Shown piece after piece: positions 1-6,560 of a DNA stretch of 24,067 nucleotides. The DNA comes from RGIG8597 sp045133795. GTDB taxonomy: Bacteria; Spirochaetota; GWE2-31-10. Position 1 is the first letter of the stretch; each line of letters starts with the position of its first letter. The notes below the pieces were generated by a model, which was not told where the DNA came from, ran no database searches, and saw only the letters and a list, made by a program, of their open reading frames with translations. A program made the position numbers and the translations under genes. Location: NCBI GenBank assembly GCA_045133795.1, contig JBGUUT010000125.1, positions 1 to 24,067 of the forward strand, given 5' to 3'.

Positions 1-104
1 ATTATAGCTTACTTACGATATCGATTATAGCTTACTTACGATATCGATTATAGCTTACTTACGATATCGATTATAGCTTACTTACGATATCGATTATAGC
101 TTAC
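1..104. repeat. 23-bp tandem direct repeat, 4 full copies plus a 12-nt partial copy
   Basis: The window opens with a perfect tandem array. The 23-bp unit begins ATTATAGCTTACTTACG and ends ATATCG; copies start at 1, 24, 47 and 70, and a truncated fifth copy (12 nt) starts at 93. Each unit contains the 8-bp palindrome CGATATCG and a doubled CTTA. Copies are identical, so the array is young or under homogenisation. It begins at base 1, so its true length is unknown and it may be a contig-end artefact. There are no spacers, so it is not a CRISPR. Function unknown; iteron-like or minisatellite are the obvious readings. Confidence 0.9.
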
Positions 105-148
105 CCGGGGAACCCTTTCCGGCTAGAAAGGTTTTCGTCAGTAAGTTA
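97..148. other. Imperfect nested hairpin at the end of the tandem repeat
   Basis: An inner stem pairs 108-114 and 116-119 with 126-136 (C115 bulged, two G·T pairs, 6-nt loop CGGCTA). An outer stem pairs 97-104 (TAGCTTAC, the end of the partial repeat copy) with 141-148 (GTAAGTTA), with one G·T pair. No T-tract follows, so it is not a standard intrinsic terminator. It could act as an RNA or cruciform structure in the hsdM upstream region. Only the pairing is seen; any role is inference. Confidence 0.45.
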
Positions 149-232
149 TTTATGATGTGCAATATAAGCTATTTTTATTTATGAAATGAAAATAACAAAA
201 AATATCACTTTTTTTTATTGTAGTAGCGTTAT

Positions 233-261
233 TTGAGACGGTATATGTGATAGAATAGATT
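233..261 (+). promoter_or_regulatory. Candidate hsdM promoter
   Basis: TTGAGA at 233-238 lies 17 nt before TAGATT at 256-261. An alternative extended -10 (TG, one base, TAGAAT) lies at 248-256. Either would give a leader of about 40-50 nt before the hsdM start at 311. A run of eight T occurs just upstream at 209-216. In DNA this AT-rich such matches are common, so support is weak. Confidence 0.35.
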
Positions 262-310
262 TATTTTTACTTAGTTATCGAGTATGAATTTCAATAATAT
301 GGAGAAAATA

Positions 311-2413
311 ATGTCACAAAATATTGTAATTGATGACACACCAATAGATGTATCAACTGAAGTAAACTTTATTTGGTCTATTGCAAATAAATTACGAGGA
401 CCTTATCAAAGTGATAAATATAAAGATGTAATTATTCCTATGACAATTATTCGTCGTTTTGAATGTGCGTTGGAAGATACTAAAGAAAAAGTAATAGCAC
501 AAGTAGAAGATGATGAGAAAACAGGAGAAATAACACCCGATAAAGGTTATCAAAAATTATCAGGATTTCAATTCTATAATAAGAGCCGCTACACATTAAA
601 GGAACTTTGTAATGATAGCCCAAAAATCAAAGTAAATTTTGAAAGTTACATAGAGGGTTTTTCTCCAAATGCCCAAGATATTATAAACAATCTTGATTTT
701 AAAAAACAAATTGAAAAAATGGATACAAATAATCGTCTTTTTTTGATTGTTCAAGCATTTAGTGAAATCGATCTAAGTCCAAAAACAATTGATAACATCA
801 AGATGGGATACATCTTTGAAGAGCTTATCAGAAAGTTTTCTGAAAATGCTGAAGCTGGTGATCACTACACTGGACGCGACATTATCAAGTGTATGGTTAG
901 TATTCTTTTGAGCGAAGGCTGTGAAGACCTTAAAGAGCCTCAGAAAGAAATCACAATTTTGGATCAAGCTTGTGGTACAGGAGGAATGTTAAGTACAAGT
1001 TATAATTTTTTGAGTGCTTATAATCCAACAGCTAAAATCAGACTTTTTGGACAAGAAATAAATCCTGAATCATATGCTATGTGTATGGCAGAAATGCTTA
1101 TTCGTGGTCAAGATGTTTCAAATCTTCGAAAAATGGATACGATGATAGAAGATTGTTTCCCTAATAGAAAAATGCGTTTTGTTATTGAAAATCCTCCTTT
1201 TGGAACTGCTTGGGGGGGGAAAGATGCTGCAGAAGGTGTTGAACAAGCGGTTTTAGATGAAGCTAAGAAAAAAGAAAATGGACGTTTCCCTGCAGGAACT
1301 CCGGGAAGTGGGGATATGCAGCTTTTGTTTATGCAAAGTGCTGTAAATAAAATGAATGATGAAAATGGACGAGCAGCAATCATCGAAAATGGTAGTCCTT
1401 TGTTTTCCGGAGGGACATCTAGTGGCGAAAGTCAGATTCGTCGTTATTTATTAAAAGAAGATTTAATTGAAGCAATAATTGCTCTTCCGACAGATCTTTT
1501 TTATAACACAGGAATTGCAACATATATTTGGATTTTGAGTAAAAACAAACGTGCTGAGCGAAAAGGTAAAGTTCAGTTAATTGACGCAACTTCTATTTGT
1601 CATAAACTTAGAAAATCTTTAGGAGACAAAAGTAATGAGATTACAAAAGAAGACCGCGAACAAATAACAAAGTTATATAAGGATTTTGAAGAAAATGAAC
1701 TTGTAAAAATCTTTGAAAATGAAGACTTTATGTATCGTGAATATGCTGTAATGCAGCCTCTTCAAAGAAGTTATGGTTTTTCACAAGAACGCATAGAAAG
1801 AATGCTTTCTAAGGATGCTCTTAAATCAATTTATAATGAAGCAAAAGTTCGTGAACTAGAAAATAAAGAATACCAAGATGAAAAAGATATAGCAGAGTTG
1901 GAAAAAGAGAATGCCAAGAAACCTGCTTACGATGTAATTTTGAGTAAACTAACTGAAGCTCAAAAAACTTATGGCGAACAAAAATGGTTAAGCCCTGTTG
2001 ATTTTGAACCAGTTCTTACAAAAGTCTTAGAAGATAGCAAACTGGAAAAGAAGATTTTCGAAAAAGTGATGACAGGTCTTTCTGTAATGGATAAAGAAGC
2101 TGTTATTCAAAAAGATAAAAAGGGTGAAATAATTTATGATACAGAAACAAAAGATACAGAATTAGTAGCCTATAAAGAAAGCATAGAAGATTATATGGCA
2201 AGAGAAGTATTACCACATATTCCAGATGCAAAAGCTTTTTTTGAAGAAAATCTTGCAGCGAAGAAACCTGTAATCAAAACTGGTGCAGAGATTCCTTTTA
2301 CACGTCATTTTTATAAATATACAAAACCTCGTGCAAGTGAAGAACTAGCTAAAGAATTTACAGAATTAGAAAAATCTGTTTCAACTGCAATTACAGAATT
2401 ATTTGGAGAATAG
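311..2413 (+). CDS. hsdM: Type I restriction-modification DNA methyltransferase subunit HsdM
   Basis: Adenine-N6 methyltransferase subunit of a type I system; with HsdS it methylates the target, and with HsdR it forms the restriction complex in the cytoplasm. The start at 311 is preferred over an in-frame ATG at 284 because GGAG at 301-304 lies 6 nt upstream, giving 700 residues. An N-terminal helical HsdM domain leads to the GDHYTGRDII segment, SAM-binding motif I (DQACGTGGM, Asp218) and catalytic motif IV (NPPFG, from Asn294). The protein is longer than EcoKI HsdM (about 530 residues), with a charged, helical C-terminal extension seen in many large HsdM proteins. Oddity: eight consecutive G at 1212-1219 just after motif IV (Trp-Gly-Gly-Lys); gain or loss of one G leads to an early stop. 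First gene of the hsd operon. Confidence 0.96.
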   Translation: MSQNIVIDDTPIDVSTEVNFIWSIANKLRGPYQSDKYKDVIIPMTIIRRFECALEDTKEKVIAQVEDDEKTGEITPDKGYQKLSGFQFYNKSRYTLKELCNDSPKIKVNFESYIEGFSPNAQDIINNLDFKKQIEKMDTNNRLFLIVQAFSEIDLSPKTIDNIKMGYIFEELIRKFSENAEAGDHYTGRDIIKCMVSILLSEGCEDLKEPQKEITILDQACGTGGMLSTSYNFLSAYNPTAKIRLFGQEINPESYAMCMAEMLIRGQDVSNLRKMDTMIEDCFPNRKMRFVIENPPFGTAWGGKDAAEGVEQAVLDEAKKKENGRFPAGTPGSGDMQLLFMQSAVNKMNDENGRAAIIENGSPLFSGGTSSGESQIRRYLLKEDLIEAIIALPTDLFYNTGIATYIWILSKNKRAERKGKVQLIDATSICHKLRKSLGDKSNEITKEDREQITKLYKDFEENELVKIFENEDFMYREYAVMQPLQRSYGFSQERIERMLSKDALKSIYNEAKVRELENKEYQDEKDIAELEKENAKKPAYDVILSKLTEAQKTYGEQKWLSPVDFEPVLTKVLEDSKLEKKIFEKVMTGLSVMDKEAVIQKDKKGEIIYDTETKDTELVAYKESIEDYMAREVLPHIPDAKAFFEENLAAKKPVIKTGAEIPFTRHFYKYTKPRASEELAKEFTELEKSVSTAITELFGE
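1212..1219 (+). repeat. Homopolymeric G8 tract inside hsdM
   Basis: Eight consecutive G in an AT-rich gene, the longest G run I see in the window. It encodes Gly-Gly with parts of the flanking Trp codon, immediately after the NPPF catalytic motif. A ninth G leads to TGA after ten more codons; seven G leads to TAG after fourteen codons. Both would remove the C-terminal half of HsdM. This is the form of a slipped-strand contingency tract, although eight is near the lower length limit for high-frequency slippage. Confidence 0.85.
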
Positions 2414-2416
2414 TTC

Positions 2417-2521
2417 ATGGAAAATCACATTGCTTTATTAAAAGAAGCAGAGATTATTGAACGAGAGGGAGAAAAAACTTACGGTTATTGGAGTGCATTA
2501 TTAAGTGATGAGGAACAGTAA
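2417..2521 (+). CDS. 34-residue small ORF between hsdM and the NTPase gene
   Basis: An ATG at 2417 opens a 34-codon frame ending in TAA at 2519-2521. GGAG at 2405-2408, inside the end of hsdM, lies 8 nt upstream, and the next gene's ATG (2522) abuts the stop. It starts three bases after the hsdM stop. The peptide is acidic and probably helical in its first half (MENHIALLKEAEIIEREG), then carries an aromatic YGYW patch and an acidic tail. I do not recognise a family. Good ribosome-binding signal and tight packing favour translation, possibly as an accessory peptide or a coupling device for the downstream NTPase. Confidence 0.55.
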   Translation: MENHIALLKEAEIIEREGEKTYGYWSALLSDEEQ

Positions 2522-5314
2522 ATGAAAGAGATTGAAGTTTTTCTTAGATTATATTGGAATGTATTTTCATCTTCATGGTTTAATTTTGTAATAGCAATAA
2601 GTATATTTGTATATATAGGGATTTTGTTTATTTATAGCAAAAATAGATTGATAAAGCCTGTAAGAATAATTAATTCTATTTTAGTTCTTTCGTTATTATC
2701 GTGTGCTTTGATTGGATATTTTCAAGGATATTTTTTTGTTTGGGATACACAGGACAAATTATATATTGGTTGTATTATTTTATTTTTAGTTTCAATCTTT
2801 TTGGACAAAATATTGAATTATCATTCTACTATCGAAAAAATTCTTGTTATATCTATACTTTCTCTTGTATTATTTATTTTTGGTCAGAAACTTGAGATTC
2901 AATATCATCTATTTTTCATAATATTATTTTTATTTTTGTTACATATCAATTATTCTATATCGATTAACAAGAATATTTTTTTATTTTCCTATATAAGTTT
3001 ATCTTTAAACATGGTTGTTTTTTACCTTACAAAAAGTAATAGAAATAAACTTTTCATTAATGAGCCTTTTGTTGTAATTGTATATAATTTAGTTTTTCTC
3101 TATTTTGTAATTTCTTCAATTGTATTGCTATGCTTTGTCCGGAAGAACAACGGAAAAATAAGTTTTAAACTGAAAAATTTATTTTCAGAGAGAAAGTATG
3201 ATTTAGAAAGATTAATTGAATATTTAGAAAGATATAATCTTGTTGGTGTTAATGCAATTTGGGGAGATGGAAAATCTTTCTTATTTAAAATGTTACAAAA
3301 TGAATTACACGATAAATATCATTTTATATGTATCAGTGTTCTTTCTGTGCAGGTTGAAAAAGTAGAAGCTTTTGTATTAGGAGAAATAGCTAAACTTCTT
3401 GACGAAAATAGAATTTATTCTACTGCATCAAAAAAAATAAAAGGTTTGTTACAACAATCTTTTTTTCACAACTTAGGCGAAACTTTTTTCGGTGTTGATT
3501 CCTATGCTGAACAAATAAAAATATTAAAAACTGATGTTTCTAAATTAAAAAAGCCTATAGTAATAACCTTTGAGGATATAGACAGATTAGACAATAAAGA
3601 GATTATCTATAAAATATTTGCATTATCAGATGCCATTCACGATAACAATATAAAGATATTATTTCAGTATGAAGAAAAGAAGTTACTTGAGATTCTAAAA
3701 GAAGAGAAAATATACTTAGAAAAATACTTACAACATACTATTAATTTAACAAAAATTACTTTTGAAAGAATGCTTAATTGTTTGTTAATAGATGGAAGAT
3801 ATAAAGATTTATCTAAAGAGGATTTTAATTTTTTTGCTTTACCAATAAGAATCCCTTTTGATTTGCAACAATTATTAAATATAAATCAAGAATTTCGATT
3901 GTTTGAATATGGTTATCAAATAAGAAAATTTGAATTATTTTTTGATGATATAGAACATGCAATAAAAAACGAAATGTATCATACTCTAAAGGATTACAAA
4001 AAGAAAATAATTACATTTTATTTTATTAAACACTTTGATTATGAATTATTCGATATTTTAAATACTGAAGAATTTTTTGTAGAAAGTTGTATATTTTCTT
4101 ATAAAGATAAATTTTATACCATTATAGATTTAATTAATAATTTAACTGAAAAACATATTACAAACGAGGATATAGAAATCATTTTATCAAATGATACAAA
4201 TCGAAAACGTCTTATTTATTTAATTTTATTTGATTATGATTTTGATTTTCTCTATAAAGAACATAAATTAAACACAGAATCTAGAATTATGACTCCTAAT
4301 GAAAATGCTGATAGAATTATCGGTGTTTTGAATGAATCGAAGGCATCTCTACAATCCTATCAAACAAATGATAAAATTAATAGATTAATAAAAAATCTAA
4401 TTAGTGCCGGAAAATCAGAAAATACAGATTTTGAGATTGCTGTAAAAGAAATGAATGAAAAAGTTTTAAATCAACCTAAAGAATTACAAGAAAAAGGATA
4501 TAATAAATTAGCTGAAATGATGTATCATGGAATTTTTGATAAATCTGATAATCAAACAATTTTTCGTTTTGGTATATCTAATAAGTTTAAATTATTTCAA
4601 GCTTTTTCAATTTACGAATCAAATGCTTCGCAATGGATAAAGTTAATTGATTTTTTTATTAAACCTAAAAGCAAAATAAATTCTCATACAATTCAAATCC
4701 TCAATTATTGTAAATTGGATGACAGAGATATTCTTTTACACATATACAAGAGATTTTCTGAATTAGGTGTTGAATCTAATTTGAATAATACTATTTCATA
4801 TAAAAAGTTTATTTATGAATATTTAATTGCATTAGCAAGAAATGGATACATGATAATTGATAATTTGTATCATATTCAAAAGGGAACTAATGGGAGATTT
4901 GAGAAGGAAATATATTTAAAATATATTTTCCCGGAGTGTCTCGAAAAGATAAGTGAATTAAAAAAAATAATTGATAATCCTAGTATTTTAAATGAACTTG
5001 AAATTATCAAAATGTTTATCATAAAAAATATAGAGTTAATTAATGCAGAAAAAGAAGAAAAAGAATATGTACCACGAATAGAAAGTTCTTCAAAAATTAT
5101 AGATCCTATTTTGAAAATAACAGAAGAATATAAAAAGCTAAACTTAACTAAATCTGAATTACAAAATAAATTGGATGAGGAATACTTAAATAAAAAAATA
5201 AATCTTTATGAATACGAGTGTATTTTGAATAATGTATTTCCAAAAAGAAATGTCGTAGACATTTCGAATCCGTGTGGCAATATAAACGAGGAAGAATCAA
5301 AATGCGAAAAATGA
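2522..5314 (+). CDS. Membrane-anchored P-loop NTPase (KAP/YobI-like) embedded in the type I R-M operon
   Basis: 930 residues. The first about 210 are strongly hydrophobic, with some six or seven predicted membrane segments. A cytosolic NTPase domain follows: Walker A in IWGDGKSF (Gly248, Lys251, Ser252) and a Walker B-like FEDIDRLD (residues 350-357), then a sensor-like strand ending ILFQY. The WG-x-GKS and (D/E)D-x-DR pair is typical of KAP and YobI-like ATPases; membrane segments before the P-loop favour the latter. The C-terminal 500 residues look helical, with no nuclease or other effector motif I can recognise. GAGGA at 2510-2514 gives the start, abutting the 34-codon ORF; the 3' end overlaps hsdS by 13 nt. 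Base composition is extremely AT-rich even against hsdM and hsdR, suggesting separate acquisition. The family assignment is good; an anti-phage role is inferred from position. Confidence 0.8.
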   Translation: MKEIEVFLRLYWNVFSSSWFNFVIAISIFVYIGILFIYSKNRLIKPVRIINSILVLSLLSCALIGYFQGYFFVWDTQDKLYIGCIILFLVSIFLDKILNYHSTIEKILVISILSLVLFIFGQKLEIQYHLFFIILFLFLLHINYSISINKNIFLFSYISLSLNMVVFYLTKSNRNKLFINEPFVVIVYNLVFLYFVISSIVLLCFVRKNNGKISFKLKNLFSERKYDLERLIEYLERYNLVGVNAIWGDGKSFLFKMLQNELHDKYHFICISVLSVQVEKVEAFVLGEIAKLLDENRIYSTASKKIKGLLQQSFFHNLGETFFGVDSYAEQIKILKTDVSKLKKPIVITFEDIDRLDNKEIIYKIFALSDAIHDNNIKILFQYEEKKLLEILKEEKIYLEKYLQHTINLTKITFERMLNCLLIDGRYKDLSKEDFNFFALPIRIPFDLQQLLNINQEFRLFEYGYQIRKFELFFDDIEHAIKNEMYHTLKDYKKKIITFYFIKHFDYELFDILNTEEFFVESCIFSYKDKFYTIIDLINNLTEKHITNEDIEIILSNDTNRKRLIYLILFDYDFDFLYKEHKLNTESRIMTPNENADRIIGVLNESKASLQSYQTNDKINRLIKNLISAGKSENTDFEIAVKEMNEKVLNQPKELQEKGYNKLAEMMYHGIFDKSDNQTIFRFGISNKFKLFQAFSIYESNASQWIKLIDFFIKPKSKINSHTIQILNYCKLDDRDILLHIYKRFSELGVESNLNNTISYKKFIYEYLIALARNGYMIIDNLYHIQKGTNGRFEKEIYLKYIFPECLEKISELKKIIDNPSILNELEIIKMFIIKNIELINAEKEEKEYVPRIESSSKIIDPILKITEEYKKLNLTKSELQNKLDEEYLNKKINLYEYECILNNVFPKRNVVDISNPCGNINEEESKCEK

Positions 5315-6558
5315 AAGATAGTGGAATAGAATGGATTGGCGAGATTCCGGAGCATTGGGAAAATCATCCAATTTATTATTATTTCGAAGAACGAAAACAC
5401 AAAAACAGTCTTTGTGAAGAGGAAAACCTTTTATCTCTTAGTTATGGAAATGTCATTAGAAAAGATATAAATGCTCTCGGCGGGTTACTTCCTGAAAGTT
5501 TTAATACTTATAATATAATTGAAAAAGATGATATTGTTATAAGACCGACGGATTTGCAAAATGATAAACGAAGTTTAAGAACTGGACTTTGTAAAGAGCA
5601 TGGAATTATTACAAGTGCTTATATAACTTTGATGCCTAAAAAAGAAGTAAATTCGGAGTATTTTCATTATTTGTTACATACCTATGATATTGAAAAAGTT
5701 TTTTATAATATGGGTAATGGTGTACGACAAGGATTAAATTATTCAGAATTTAAGAAACTCCTTGTAATTTCCCCTAAAGCCGATGAACAACAACGCATCG
5801 CAGATTTTCTTGATGCAAAATGTGCAAATATTGATTCTCTTAAAAGAGATATTCAAAAACAGATTGAAACTTTGGAACAATACAAAAAATCTGTAATCAC
5901 AGAGGCTGTCACAAAAGGACTTAATCCAAATACAAAAATGAAGAACAGTGGAATTGAATGGATTGGAGAAATTCCAGAACATTGGGAAATTCATCCAATT
6001 TATTATTACTTTGAAGAAAGAAAGCACAAGAACAGTTTGTGTAAGGAAGAAAATCTCTTATCTCTTAGTTATGGAAATGTTATTAGAAAAGATATAAATG
6101 TTCTTGGGGGATTACTACCGGAAAGTTTTAATACTTATAATATTATTGAAAAAGATGACATTGTAATAAGACCAACCGATTTACAAAATGATAAACGAAG
6201 TTTAAGAACTGGACTATGTAAAGAACATGGGATTATTACTAGTGCATATATCACTCTTATGCCAAAAAAGAATATTAAATCTCAATATTTCCATTATCTT
6301 TTACATAGTTACGATATTAAAAAAGTTTTTTACAATATGGGAAATGGAGTAAGACAAGGCTTAAATTATTCAGAATTTAAAAAGCTTCTTATGATTTCTC
6401 CATCACCAGAAGAACAACAACAAATCGCTAATTATCTTGATACAAAATGTAGCAAAATTGATAGCATCATTTCATCACAAAAACAGCAACTAGAAAAACT
6501 GGAAGAATATAAAAAATCACTTATTTTCGAATACGTAACAGGGAAAAAAGAGGTGTAA
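5302..6558 (+). CDS. hsdS: Type I R-M specificity subunit HsdS with two near-identical TRDs
   Basis: Target-recognition subunit that positions HsdM and HsdR on DNA. The ATG at 5302 (418 residues) is preferred over one at 5272 because GAGG at 5288-5291 precedes it; it overlaps the NTPase stop by 13 nt. Order: TRD1 (5320-5775), a coiled-coil spacer starting DEQQRIADFLDAK, TRD2 (5947-6402), and a second coiled coil starting EEQQQIANYLDTK. Both TRDs begin SGIEWIGEIPEHW and share SLSYGNVIRKD, RPTDLQNDKRSLRTGL and GNGVRQGLNYSEF. By hand count they differ at 10 of 152 residues but carry 49 further silent codon changes. Since the two TRDs of HsdS lie in opposite orientation on DNA, equal TRDs predict a palindromic bipartite site, as reported for half-length HsdS that dimerise. 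The frame is intact. Confidence 0.95.
   Translation: MRKMKDSGIEWIGEIPEHWENHPIYYYFEERKHKNSLCEEENLLSLSYGNVIRKDINALGGLLPESFNTYNIIEKDDIVIRPTDLQNDKRSLRTGLCKEHGIITSAYITLMPKKEVNSEYFHYLLHTYDIEKVFYNMGNGVRQGLNYSEFKKLLVISPKADEQQRIADFLDAKCANIDSLKRDIQKQIETLEQYKKSVITEAVTKGLNPNTKMKNSGIEWIGEIPEHWEIHPIYYYFEERKHKNSLCKEENLLSLSYGNVIRKDINVLGGLLPESFNTYNIIEKDDIVIRPTDLQNDKRSLRTGLCKEHGIITSAYITLMPKKNIKSQYFHYLLHSYDIKKVFYNMGNGVRQGLNYSEFKKLLMISPSPEEQQQIANYLDTKCSKIDSIISSQKQQLEKLEEYKKSLIFEYVTGKKEV
5320..5775 (+). repeat. TRD1 copy of the intragenic hsdS duplication
   Basis: First 152-codon recognition domain. It is an imperfect direct repeat of 5947-6402 with a period of 627 nt (209 codons), aligned without gaps. The most divergent part at protein level is the stretch after LMPKK, where EVNSEY replaces NIKSQY. 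Confidence 0.95.
5947..6402 (+). repeat. TRD2 copy of the intragenic hsdS duplication
   Basis: Second 152-codon recognition domain, 93% identical in protein to TRD1 but with about 59 of 152 codons changed, most of them silently. The silent divergence shows that the duplication is not recent. Confidence 0.95.
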
Positions 6559-6560
6559 TT

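Noticed and set aside
1..104. CRISPR array
   Set aside because: Copies abut directly with no unique spacers and the unit is only 23 bp; it is a simple tandem repeat and no cas gene is present.
284..310. Upstream in-frame ATG as hsdM start
   Set aside because: No good ribosome-binding site precedes 284, while GGAG lies at ideal spacing before the ATG at 311.
5272..6558. Two half-length HsdS genes or a frameshifted duplicate
   Set aside because: The frame is continuous through both TRDs and both coiled coils, giving a normal 418-residue HsdS.
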